Below are positions 52,577 to 60,907 of a DNA stretch of 64,000 bases, piece after piece. The DNA is taken from assembly GCA_016709725.1 (NCBI GenBank), contig JADJMG010000011.1, positions 62,001 to 126,000 on the forward strand. Direction: 5' to 3'. Made by a program: the position numbers and the translations under genes. Below the pieces are notes generated by a model that saw only the letters and a list, made by a program, of their open reading frames with translations, had not been told where the DNA came from and did not search any database. How positions within the stretch are numbered: position 1 is the first letter of the stretch; every line of letters begins with the position of its first letter. The DNA is from Bacteroidota bacterium (GTDB lineage Bacteria > Bacteroidota > Bacteroidia > AKYH767-A > OLB10).

Positions 52577-53266
52577 ATGAATGGATTACTCTTAAATATA
52601 ATTCAACTATTTGTTGTGCTACTGCTTTTAATTGGTGCAGGAAATAAAGTTAATTTAAAGACACAAACAGGAAAAGCATCTTATTACGGCAGAGAATTTG
52701 AAGGAAGGAAAACGGCTTCTGGAGAAATATTTCACAACGCCGACTTTACGGCTGCTCATCGCACACTTCCTTTTAGCACATTTGTTCGTGTTACGAATTT
52801 AAAGAACGATTTAATGATCACTGTAAAAATCAATGATCGTGGCCCCTTTGTAAAATCGCGGATTATTGACCTCTCAGAAGCTGGTGCGCGAAGGATAGGA
52901 AGTTATAACCATGGTTTAGCATCTGTAAAAATAGAAACACTAACTTTACTTCAAAAGAATAATGAAATCGACAGCCTATTTTCCTGCGAAGATATTACCG
53001 ATTGCTTAGGAAACCCTGCTGAACTTGTAGGTTATTCGCTTTCACTCTGGAGAAGTAAAGACATTATACATATGCTCTATATCGCCAACGAACTTTACTT
53101 ACATGAAGATGTAGAAAAAGTATTGATTGTAGGTCTAGGGATAGGAACTAAAAGAACTTATCATCTCACCTTGACTGGATATCATACGCGAAAAGAAGCA
53201 TCTGTTGCGTATGATTTTTTCGAACGAAAAGGATTTATGGGTGTTCAACTTTTGAAGTTTCGATAA
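52577..53266 (+). CDS. RlpA-like septal ring lytic transglycosylase family protein
   Basis: Protein of 229 residues with an N-terminal hydrophobic signal or anchor (LLLNIIQLFVVLLLLIGAG) and a double-psi beta-barrel domain (about 30-115): GKASYYGREFEGRKTASGEIF, TAAHRTLPFSTFVRVTNL and VKINDRGPFVKSRIIDLSEAGA, the RlpA core with its catalytic-type His and Asp. RlpA proteins act on denuded peptidoglycan at the septum or bind it. The C-terminal 80 residues (VLIVGLGIGTKRTYHLTL...EASVAYDFFERKGFMGVQLLKF) have the length and ending of a divergent SPOR-like domain. I chose the ATG at 52577. Confidence 0.86.
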   Translation: MNGLLLNIIQLFVVLLLLIGAGNKVNLKTQTGKASYYGREFEGRKTASGEIFHNADFTAAHRTLPFSTFVRVTNLKNDLMITVKINDRGPFVKSRIIDLSEAGARRIGSYNHGLASVKIETLTLLQKNNEIDSLFSCEDITDCLGNPAELVGYSLSLWRSKDIIHMLYIANELYLHEDVEKVLIVGLGIGTKRTYHLTLTGYHTRKEASVAYDFFERKGFMGVQLLKFR

Positions 53267-53716
53267 TTACTTTCTAGTTGATAACAAATACTCAAATGCA
53301 TCCTGATCTGTTGCAAAAGTGAAATCACTTTTCGCAAGCGCGTCTATAGAAATCCACTTAAAATTTTCCTTGCCATTTTCAGTTGGTGCTAACTTATTCT
53401 CTCGATAAAGAAAAAGCATCTCTGCGATTGGATTTACTCGATAATACACGCCAATCACTTGCGCTGATTTATTAAATGCAGAAGTAGCAAACGAAGGGGT
53501 GATGTACACCTGCTCCATAACAGCTAAATCAAATCCCAATTCTTCCCTTAACTCCCTGCGCAAACAATCGACTATTCCTTCACCATACTCCAAACCTCCT
53601 CCGGGAAACTTTCGCATGAAAGTATCATAATGAAACTCCTCAGCAATTAATATTTCATTATCATCATTAATAATAAATCCATAAACTCTAATTACAAACT
53701 CTTTTTTTGAATCCAA
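53267..53716 (-). CDS. Nudix hydrolase
   Basis: Hydrolase of 149 residues acting on a nucleoside diphosphate linked to another moiety. The Nudix box is complete: GGGLEYGEGIVDCLRRELREELGF, given in two parts as GGGLEYGEGIVDCLR and RELREELGF, with the metal-binding glutamates in REL-REE-LG. The N-terminus FVIRVYGFIINDDNEILIAEE is the normal first strand. The substrate cannot be read from sequence. Its stop abuts the convergent RlpA-like gene with no gap. Confidence 0.9.
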   Translation of the reverse strand: MDSKKEFVIRVYGFIINDDNEILIAEEFHYDTFMRKFPGGGLEYGEGIVDCLRRELREELGFDLAVMEQVYITPSFATSAFNKSAQVIGVYYRVNPIAEMLFLYRENKLAPTENGKENFKWISIDALAKSDFTFATDQDAFEYLLSTRK

Positions 53717-53997
53717 GACCAGTTTTCTTACAAGAAGTAAAAATAAGAAACTGCCATCAATATCAAGGCTGAAATTGCTTAACAGACCTTTTTACCAATA
53801 AATAATGTCAAATTTGATTCAAACATCTCTTGATTCTAATCATTATAGAACCAAATAATGACAAAACAATGAAAAAGCTTACAAAATGAAAAGCATCAAA
53901 ACTAATATTCAATATATACACGTAAAATGTAATACTTGATATCAAAATCATTCATACAAAAAGTATAGGAGTATTAAATTTACTTAATTCAAAAACG

Positions 53998-54876
53998 ATG
54001 AAAAACGCACTCTTAATTCTTGCATTGGCCATCAGCTTAACAGGCTGTAAAAAAGATGACACATCGGAACCAGCACCTGCTGGAAACGCTGGATCAGGTC
54101 TAGGCACTGTTCCTTCTCAATTTACTCAAAAAGTATTGCTTGAGACTTATACTGGCGCAGGACAACCTCAATCAACCGATGGATTTGTAAAGCTTTCAAA
54201 CATTACTACAGCAAATTCCTCCAAAGCAATTCCTGTAAATATTCATTTTAGTGACGGAATGGAAATAGCACAGTACACAACACTAACCAATTCATATAGC
54301 AATGGAAATCCAATGACCTTTCCTTCTGCCATGGTGAACAGAACTGCATCCTTGGGTCAAGTGATACTAAACAGAACTCAATGGCAATCAAATTTCGATG
54401 TTGCTAAAGCGAAAACCGCCAAATGTGGATTAGCCATTGAGAGCTATATTTCGGGCAACAATGCAACCATTATTGTTCATTGCGGATTCAATCAAACACT
54501 TATTGGCAACTATACAGTTACCACCTACTTAACAGAAGATAATATTACGGGTTCTGGATCGATGTATGATCAAAGAAACTCGTACAATAATTCAAGTGGT
54601 CATCCATACTTTGGAACGGGCGATCCCATCTTAAGCTTTAACCACAATCAAGTATTAAGAAAAGTATTGTCGGCTCCATTAGGAGATCCTATCACAGGAA
54701 GTAACCTTGCCACAAATGGAAAACAAATATTTAATTATACAACATCCATTACTGGATTCAAGTCAAGTGACCTTTACGTAGTGAGTTTTATAAATAAGGT
54801 TGGAAGTACGAGCACGGACCACGAAATCATGAACGTACAAAGAGTAAAAGTAGGAAATACACAGTCGTGGGATTAG
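53998..54876 (+). CDS. Omp28-like lipoprotein, first of a tandem pair
   Basis: Lipoprotein of 292 residues. The signal peptide ends in a lipobox LTGC (Cys17), so it should be lipid-anchored, probably in the outer membrane. The mature part follows the Omp28-related pattern: QKVLLETYTGAGQPQSTDG, PSAMVNRTASLGQ, a central immunoglobulin-like region (CGLAIESYISGNNATIIVHCGF) and the tail HNQVLRKVLSAPLGDPI. In typical Omp28 proteins the segment after E-x-F/Y-T-G carries a thioredoxin-like Cys-x-x-Cys; here it is absent. It is about 35 percent similar by eye to the next gene, so the two arose by duplication. Role unknown. Confidence 0.82.
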   Translation: MKNALLILALAISLTGCKKDDTSEPAPAGNAGSGLGTVPSQFTQKVLLETYTGAGQPQSTDGFVKLSNITTANSSKAIPVNIHFSDGMEIAQYTTLTNSYSNGNPMTFPSAMVNRTASLGQVILNRTQWQSNFDVAKAKTAKCGLAIESYISGNNATIIVHCGFNQTLIGNYTVTTYLTEDNITGSGSMYDQRNSYNNSSGHPYFGTGDPILSFNHNQVLRKVLSAPLGDPITGSNLATNGKQIFNYTTSITGFKSSDLYVVSFINKVGSTSTDHEIMNVQRVKVGNTQSWD

Positions 54877-54895
54877 AATAAATTTATAATAGCAG

Positions 54896-54926
54896 AAAAG
54901 GCTTCCATCGATGGAAGCCTTTTTTA
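54896..54926 (+). terminator. Rho-independent terminator between the two Omp28-like genes
   Basis: Perfect palindromic stem AAAAGGCTTCCATC / GATGGAAGCCTTTT followed by T residues, 19 bases after the first Omp28-like stop. The paralogs are thus separate transcription units. Confidence 0.9.
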
Positions 54927-55079
54927 TTTAAAATCATTTCTATCTAACAAAAACAAATCTACATTACTTACCATCATATATAATTTAAAACAAACTGTAA
55001 GATTTAATCGAATTTGATAAAATACACTTTAAAAACCATAGTAACATTGTTTCATAAATAATTCAAACCAACAATGAAT

Positions 55080-55964
55080 ATGAAAAAACTATTTCTTTAT
55101 GCAATCGCTTCTGGATTTCTCTTCACATCATGTCAGAAAGAGGATTCCACTGAACCAACTCCTAACAATGGATCAAAAACATCTCCGTCGCTTGCGGTAG
55201 GTCCGGTCCCATCAACATTCGTCAAGAAAGTGATGATTGAAGAGTTTACAAGCACTTCCAATGGAATGTCGCCTGAATCAGCTGACTTAATCAACTCGCT
55301 TATTAGAAGCAATCCTAACCGTATTTACCATGCCTCCTTACATAGCATGGATGTGATGGCTGGCTCACAAACTAATCGATTAATGACGGCTTTTACACCG
55401 ACAGCTACAACGTTACCATGTGCATCAATCGACAGAAATAGCTTTAGTGGAAACAGATATCAACCCATTACAAAGTATAGCAATTCTGTAAATTCAATGT
55501 TAGCAAAGACCGTCAATTGTGGTTTAGCGATGAGATCAAGTATCAACAAAGGAATTGCTTATGTAGATATTTATTCAGGATTCACAAGTTCAGCAACTGG
55601 AACTTATAAAGTGACTACCTATTTAGTAGAAGATGTTGTCATTAATGGTTCGTCAAATTACTTTCAGGCTAATTCATCTAATACAAATCCCACGAGCAAT
55701 TTCTTCAACATGGGAAATCCAATCGTAGCCTATGCTCACAAAAATGTTGTACGAAAAGTATTGAGTGCTGATATGGGTGATGCGGTAAATCCAGGAACCC
55801 TTGCCAACGGAAGCACAGCAGTATTAAGTTACGAGATTGATTTACCAAATAAATTGGGAACTAGTAGCAATTGGAAAATCATCTCCTTTATTACGGATGC
55901 TACAACAAACGAAATCTATAATGTTCAAATGTGTGACTTAGGAACATTAAAAGACTGGAACTAA
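55080..55964 (+). CDS. Omp28-like lipoprotein, second of a tandem pair
   Basis: Lipoprotein of about 295 residues with a signal peptide MKKLFLYAIASGFLFTSC and a lipobox FTSC. It follows the same pattern as its upstream paralog: KKVMIEEFTSTSNGMSPESADL, PCASIDRNSFSGN, CGLAMRSSINKGIAYVDIYSGF, TYLVEDVVINGSSNYF and HKNVVRKVLSADMGD. Again the Cys-x-x-Cys expected after IEEFT in Omp28 is missing, replaced by STSNGMSP. Either the ATG at 55074 or that at 55080 may be used; I prefer 55080 because the basic residues then follow at once. Confidence 0.82.
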   Translation: MKKLFLYAIASGFLFTSCQKEDSTEPTPNNGSKTSPSLAVGPVPSTFVKKVMIEEFTSTSNGMSPESADLINSLIRSNPNRIYHASLHSMDVMAGSQTNRLMTAFTPTATTLPCASIDRNSFSGNRYQPITKYSNSVNSMLAKTVNCGLAMRSSINKGIAYVDIYSGFTSSATGTYKVTTYLVEDVVINGSSNYFQANSSNTNPTSNFFNMGNPIVAYAHKNVVRKVLSADMGDAVNPGTLANGSTAVLSYEIDLPNKLGTSSNWKIISFITDATTNEIYNVQMCDLGTLKDWN

Positions 55965-55992
55965 TCTATAAAAATATATAACAATTTGCAGG

Positions 55993-56020
55993 AGGGGTGT
56001 CTAAAGCGACACCCTTTTTG
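55993..56020. terminator. Rho-independent terminator after the second Omp28-like gene
   Basis: Stem AGGGGTGTC / GACACCCTT with a short TAAAGC loop and a T run, between the lipoprotein gene and the convergent Nudix gene. Confidence 0.82.
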
Positions 56021-56027
56021 CGTTTTA

Positions 56028-56678
56028 TTAAATTTCACCCCTGATGAGAGAACTAATTTCCGCCATCATCATGGCTGTTGCTCCCCAAATAGTGACATCA
56101 TCAATTCGATAAGTAGGAGCTTCAACAGTTGACCCATTTGAACTTTTAAATACTTCAATAGAAACATTACCTTGATCAAGAAAAGATGATACAGGAAGTA
56201 ATAAAACCCTTTTCACTTCGGCTTCACTTAAAATAAACTCAGGAATTTCATTCATATACCCTAAAAATGGATGCACCAAGAAATTACTTGGTGGAATATA
56301 AAGCGAAGTTAATCCACCTAATAATGATACTTGATTTGCTTGAATGCCCAACTCTTCATTCGCTTCACGCAAAGCGGTGACTAACAAATCTTCATCACCT
56401 TCACGCTTTCCACCTGGAAAACTTATTTGCCCTGAATGTGAAACGGGACCTTCACTTCGTTCAATTAGAACAATTCGAGGAATAGAATTTATCGGATCAG
56501 GAACAAGCAAAGCAAGCACAGCAGCTGTACGATAACCCGTATTAAATAATTCAGATTCACTCAATGATTTTCGATGCATGGGTGCCATTTTTTCATGCGC
56601 TCCTTGTCCAGGCAAACCTTTCTCCATTCGGAGCGCTAGGTCAGAGATCCATTGTGCAAAACCATCTTTATTCATCAT
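56028..56678 (-). CDS. CoA pyrophosphatase-type Nudix hydrolase (NudL-like)
   Basis: Nudix protein of 216 residues. It has the CoA pyrophosphatase signature upstream of the Nudix box (VLIERSEGPVSHSGQISFPGGK) and the box itself (GGKREGDEDLLVTALREANEELG, quoted in parts as GGKREGDEDLLVTALR and REANEELG). Such enzymes split CoA or its derivatives into 4'-phosphopantetheine and ADP. Its ATG overlaps the stop of the ABC exporter gene (ATGA), so the two are cotranslated. Confidence 0.88.
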   Translation of the reverse strand: MMNKDGFAQWISDLALRMEKGLPGQGAHEKMAPMHRKSLSESELFNTGYRTAAVLALLVPDPINSIPRIVLIERSEGPVSHSGQISFPGGKREGDEDLLVTALREANEELGIQANQVSLLGGLTSLYIPPSNFLVHPFLGYMNEIPEFILSEAEVKRVLLLPVSSFLDQGNVSIEVFKSSNGSTVEAPTYRIDDVTIWGATAMMMAEISSLIRGEI

Positions 56679-58444
56679 GATACAGGCTGTATCGTTCGCT
56701 CAATTTTTCTTTCGCCAATTTGTTGTCTCCACATGGCATAGTACAAACCTTTCTGAGCTAACAAATCTTCGTGTCGACCTAACTCAACCACCTCCCCTTT
56801 CTCCAGCACATAAATCACATCGGCATGCATTACCGTCGATAAACGATGAGCTATTAAAATGGTGATGTGTTTTCGATTAGTAGAAATAGATCGTATCGTT
56901 TCATTAATTTCTTCTTCTGTTAATGAATCCAAAGCTGATGTTGCTTCATCAAATACCAACAACGAAGGATTTCGGAGTAATGCACGTGCAATTGACAATC
57001 GTTGTTTCTCTCCTCCTGAAACTTTTACTCCACCTTCACCAATAACTGAATCCAATCCTCTATCAGCACGACTTAACAAAGATTGCAAGGCTGCTTTATT
57101 CAATACATCCAAACACGCTTCATCATCCGCACCAGGAGCAACAAACTGCAAATTTTCGCGAATAGAGCCAGAAAACAATTGTGTATCTTGAGTAACCAAT
57201 CCAATTTGTGAACGCAATTCATCCAAGGTGATTTTTTCAGATGGGATTTGATTATAAAAAACACTTCCTTCCTGTGGTTTATACAATCCAACGAGTAATT
57301 TAACTAACGTAGTTTTACCTGATCCACTAGGACCTACAAAAGCGATCGTCTCCCCTGCCTTCACTTTAAAATTAATATTCGTGACTGCATTCACTCGAGC
57401 AGTTTGATGTTTAAAGGAAACTTGATCCAACTGAATAGAATGAATAGAACCTAATGTGGAAGGATGGGTGGGCTTTGCTTCTGGTTTAATGGCTAGAATC
57501 TCTTCAAAATTATTCAGAGACACTTCTGCTTCCCGGTAAATATTAATAATGTTTCCAATCTCTTGAAGAGGTCCGAAAATAAAAAATGAATAAATAAACA
57601 TGGTAAAAAATTCTCCAATGGATATTTGTCGAGTGAAAATCAAGTACAACATCACAAACATAATAGCAGTTCGTAAAAGATTCACCAATGTTCCTTGAAT
57701 AAAACTTAAACTTCGAATGTATTTTACTTTCTTCAATTCGAGCTGAAGAATTTTATCTGTATTCGCATTGAGTCGAGTAATTTCCTGATTAGCTAATCCC
57801 AAACTCTTCACTAATTCAATATTTCTTAGTGACTCTGTTGTTGAACCTGCCAATGCCGTAGTTTCAGCAACAATTGTCTTTTGAATAATTTTTACTTTCT
57901 TACTCAACTTTGAACTTACAAATCCCAAAATCGGAATCACTCCAAAATAAATGGGAGCAATCAACCAATGAACTGTAAAAGCGTACACCGAAACGAAAAT
58001 TATTGCCACCAAGGATGTAAATAAAACATTGATAAATGCAGAAATCAATTTTTCTACATCGGCTCTTACCTTTTGCAACTTACCCAATGTTTCACCACTA
58101 CGTTGATCTTCGAACACATCAAACGGTAATTCGAGGCTATGCTGAATACCATCAGCATAAATTTTAGCACCAATACGCTGGGTAATAACATTCACATAAT
58201 AATCTTGAATATTCTTGGCAATCCGACTCACAAAAGCGACACCAACTGCTGCAAGTAATAACCAGCTTACCCCATGAATGAACTGTTCGCTGGTCAGCTT
58301 TTCAAATTGAGTTACATAATCGTCAATAACATGTTTAAAAATATAGGGATCGAGCAAGGAAAACACCTGATTAATAGCAGCTAATACCAGTGCTAAAATG
58401 ATCAATTTCCAATATCCTTTTAAATAACCGAGAAGTAGTTTCAT
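56675..58444 (-). CDS. ABC exporter, fused membrane and ATPase domains (MsbA-like)
   Basis: Half-transporter of 589 residues that works as a homodimer. The N-terminal part (about 1-310) has six membrane helices of the type I exporter fold. The ATPase part has Walker A FVGPSGSGKTTLVKLLVGL, Q-loop VTQDTQLF, signature VSGGEKQRLSIARALL, Walker B LLVFDEATSALD and H-loop ILIAHRLSTV. Its substrate may be a lipid, peptide or drug and cannot be told from sequence. It has a -7 box at 58455-58462 and overlaps the downstream Nudix gene. Confidence 0.93.
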   Translation of the reverse strand: MKLLLGYLKGYWKLIILALVLAAINQVFSLLDPYIFKHVIDDYVTQFEKLTSEQFIHGVSWLLLAAVGVAFVSRIAKNIQDYYVNVITQRIGAKIYADGIQHSLELPFDVFEDQRSGETLGKLQKVRADVEKLISAFINVLFTSLVAIIFVSVYAFTVHWLIAPIYFGVIPILGFVSSKLSKKVKIIQKTIVAETTALAGSTTESLRNIELVKSLGLANQEITRLNANTDKILQLELKKVKYIRSLSFIQGTLVNLLRTAIMFVMLYLIFTRQISIGEFFTMFIYSFFIFGPLQEIGNIINIYREAEVSLNNFEEILAIKPEAKPTHPSTLGSIHSIQLDQVSFKHQTARVNAVTNINFKVKAGETIAFVGPSGSGKTTLVKLLVGLYKPQEGSVFYNQIPSEKITLDELRSQIGLVTQDTQLFSGSIRENLQFVAPGADDEACLDVLNKAALQSLLSRADRGLDSVIGEGGVKVSGGEKQRLSIARALLRNPSLLVFDEATSALDSLTEEEINETIRSISTNRKHITILIAHRLSTVMHADVIYVLEKGEVVELGRHEDLLAQKGLYYAMWRQQIGERKIERTIQPVS

Positions 58445-58454
58445 AATTTCGAGT

Positions 58455-58462
58455 CAAAAGTA
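58455..58462 (-). promoter_or_regulatory. Bacteroidota-type -7 box for the ABC exporter operon
   Basis: On the minus strand this reads TACTTTTG, a TAnnTTTG match only 10 bases before the ABC exporter start. Confidence 0.42.
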
Positions 58463-58547
58463 CAAATTAACAAAGGACTGTTAATAGTTCCTTTTCTATT
58501 GTTCTGAGCAATAATAATAAACTTTAGTTTTGAAGCGTTACCCAACC

Positions 58548-59063
58548 ATGACGAATCAAGTGAAAAAACATTTTATCACCCTCTTAATTATCGCCTGCCC
58601 ATTCTTCTTGCAGGCCCAACATGTAATTGTCACCAAAGCAGGCGAACGTCTGAATGGAGAGCTTCAAAAAATTGAAGATAACACAGTTACTTTCTTTCAT
58701 AAAGGAAGTATGGTTACCTTTCAGCTCGGACAAATCAAGTCCATCGAGTTTGATGGAGCAGCTGGTGCTGGAAGCAGTGTCTCTCAATCTGGCCAAAAAG
58801 GCATTTCCTTTTTAATGCCAGGAAGAAAAATCACCAAACAGCCCAAAGTAGACAATCTAACCATGGAAAAAGGCATTGTAGTGGTCGCTATAACCATCAA
58901 CAAATACGGCGATGTCGTGAAAGCAGACCCCGGAGTGGAAGGAACAACTACAACCAGTCAATATCTGTTAACAAAAGCCAAGCAAGCTGCCGAAAGTGCA
59001 AAGTTCGACGGAGGCACCACGATGCCTTTAGAGCAAAAAGGCACGATCACCATTACTTTCTAA
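58548..59063 (+). CDS. Secreted protein with TonB-C-like domain
   Basis: Protein of 171 residues with a signal peptide (MTNQVKKHFITLLIIACPFFLQAQ). After a short beta region resembling an SH3-like SMc-type module (VTKAGERLNGELQKIEDNTVTFFHKG), the C-terminal 65 residues (EKGIVVVAITINKYGDVVKADPGVEG ... AAESAKFDGG ... QKGTITITF) match the TonB C-terminal pattern of a beta strand with a glycine turn followed by an A.KA...F helix. A TonB would normally have an N-terminal anchor and Pro-rich linker, which are missing here. I chose the ATG at 58548 over an upstream TTG at 58530. Function unknown. Confidence 0.75.
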   Translation: MTNQVKKHFITLLIIACPFFLQAQHVIVTKAGERLNGELQKIEDNTVTFFHKGSMVTFQLGQIKSIEFDGAAGAGSSVSQSGQKGISFLMPGRKITKQPKVDNLTMEKGIVVVAITINKYGDVVKADPGVEGTTTTSQYLLTKAKQAAESAKFDGGTTMPLEQKGTITITF

Positions 59064-59116
59064 TAATCGTCCAATCCTTCATACTACTTCGGTTGAGTCC
59101 TTCGTAGTACATAGTA

Positions 59117-59147
59117 CTGCCCCCAGTACAGTAAGGCAGCTTTTTTT
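59117..59147 (+). terminator. Possible weak terminator
   Basis: Short stem CTGCC / GGCAG with a 13-base loop followed by T7, between the TonB-C-like gene and the convergent subtilase. The stem is only five pairs long. Confidence 0.4.
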
Positions 59148-59150
59148 ATG

Positions 59151-60713
59151 CTATTCCCAAAACAATTCATAAATAAAATACCCAATTTGCACGGTAGTTC
59201 TTTTTGCATCGTTGGGAGGATGAATGATAAAACTATTCGACTTTCTCTCTCTTGAGATCACTTCTTGTTTCAAAACATGAACATCGTTTTTCTTATGAAA
59301 AACAGTTAATGTTGGGATGGAAACATCGACAGTGTCTAATTTTATTGATCTTTCCTTTAGATGAACTTCCCTCGTATTCGTAAACTTCCAGTCTGGATAC
59401 TCTAATAATTGCAATGCACGATTCGCCAACGGAACACCATAACCAATAAAATTATTTCCGTAAGGATATAAGTGAGATGAGCGTATAATTAATTGCTTCA
59501 ATTCGGTGGCTGATAAAGATGGATTGGCTTCTAGCAAACAAGCAGCAAAGCCACAAACAGCGGGCGCTGACAACGAAGTTCCTTGATACGAATAGGAACA
59601 AACATCGGGTTTTAAATAAGCGTTAAATTCCGGACCAATTCCACTGTACCCAATCTTTTGAAAACGTCCTAAGACTGATCCTACCGTGAGCGCAGCTTCT
59701 GCATCGGCGGGAGTAGAAATCACTTTCCATTTCCGTTTATCGCCGTCATTTCCTGCAGCAACCACTACGAGCATATTTTTTTCAGTACAAGCAATTTGCA
59801 CCGCCTTTGCAATCATGCTTGTGCCATTCATCTCTTGAGCTGAATAATTACTGCCCTTTAATTTTCTCCCTCTACCATATCCTAACGAGGTATTAATGAT
59901 ACGAACTCCCTGCTGATGCATCCATTCCAATGCAGCAATATAATAATCTTCTTCTTCCTTAAATTCCTTTACTCCATCTTCAGTTCGAGTTAAATAATAG
60001 GCTGCATTGGGAGCTAATCCTGTATGATGCTTCCTACTCGAATCGATGGCTGCAATCATCCTTAATACTTCCGTGCCGTGCGAATGATAAATTAACTTTA
60101 ATTCTTTATGCAAACGCAGTATCCAAAATTTACTCTCTTTGTAATTCGCTTCTCTTCGAGTATAATAAGTTTCATGATAAGCAATCGTATCCAAATTATT
60201 CACAAAATCATGTGTCGCTCTTATTTGTTTTCCTCTCCACAAATGCAATAAATCAGGCATTCGATTCGAATCATTCAAATACATATATCCAGCGTCGGTC
60301 ACTCCCACTTTCACACCTAATCCGGTTAAACCTTCCTTAATAAATGCTTCACCGTTCATTTGCTCAATGGTCACATCCAAATTAATATTGTCAATCATCG
60401 ATAAGGAAGTGCTTTTCAATTTTAGAACCGGCTTTGCGATACAATTATTCTCTAAACAAAATCTTTTTAAATCAAACTTAGCAGGAAGATTAATGGAAAT
60501 ACAATGCAACCATTCACTCTCGCTTCTAATCTCTATTCCTTCCTTTTCAACTTTACTCTTTAAATCTGTTAAGGTAGATGGGTTAGCAGGAATTAACCAT
60601 ACTGAATTTTGGGAAAAAGAACTTTCACTTGAAATTAGGAACAGCAACACACTCAAAAAACGAACATCAAAAAATGATAATTTACTAATTCTACTCCAAT
60701 TCGGTTTCAACAT
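59151..60713 (-). CDS. S8 subtilisin-like protease without a sorting domain
   Basis: Protease of about 520 residues. A signal peptide is seen after the ATG at 60713 (MLKPNWSRISKLSFFDVRFL ... SESSFSQ). The longer start at 60752 would lie almost on the predicted transcription start, so I prefer 60713. The catalytic residues are Asp in GVKVGVTDAGYMYL, His in LIYHSHGTEVLRMIAA, Asn in VVVAAGNDGDK and Ser in YQGTSLSAPAVCGF. Beyond the catalytic domain a short beta-rich tail ends IGYFIYELFWE and does not match T9SS sorting domains, so export may stop in the periplasm or depend on another signal. The family resembles conserved Bacteroidota S8 proteins of unknown substrate. Confidence 0.86.
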   Translation of the reverse strand: MLKPNWSRISKLSFFDVRFLSVLLFLISSESSFSQNSVWLIPANPSTLTDLKSKVEKEGIEIRSESEWLHCISINLPAKFDLKRFCLENNCIAKPVLKLKSTSLSMIDNINLDVTIEQMNGEAFIKEGLTGLGVKVGVTDAGYMYLNDSNRMPDLLHLWRGKQIRATHDFVNNLDTIAYHETYYTRREANYKESKFWILRLHKELKLIYHSHGTEVLRMIAAIDSSRKHHTGLAPNAAYYLTRTEDGVKEFKEEEDYYIAALEWMHQQGVRIINTSLGYGRGRKLKGSNYSAQEMNGTSMIAKAVQIACTEKNMLVVVAAGNDGDKRKWKVISTPADAEAALTVGSVLGRFQKIGYSGIGPEFNAYLKPDVCSYSYQGTSLSAPAVCGFAACLLEANPSLSATELKQLIIRSSHLYPYGNNFIGYGVPLANRALQLLEYPDWKFTNTREVHLKERSIKLDTVDVSIPTLTVFHKKNDVHVLKQEVISRERKSNSFIIHPPNDAKRTTVQIGYFIYELFWE

Positions 60714-60756
60714 ATTTAGCTCTAAAATTGGGATTCTATTCCAATTAATCATTCAA

Positions 60757-60764
60757 CAAAAGTA
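60757..60764 (-). promoter_or_regulatory. Bacteroidota-type -7 box for the second subtilase gene
   Basis: On the minus strand this reads TACTTTTG (TAnnTTTG), 44 bases before the preferred start at 60713 and just 5 before the alternative at 60752. Confidence 0.45.
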
Positions 60765-60907
60765 AAGGATTGTCGATATGTCACCTAATTTATGATTTAT
60801 GTTACCTATTGTCACTTTAATGAACTCATTTATGACAATAAGTCGCATTAAATCATAGTTTTACCCTTTGGGACATTGTTTGATAGAACTTATAAAAAAT
60901 TAGAAAT

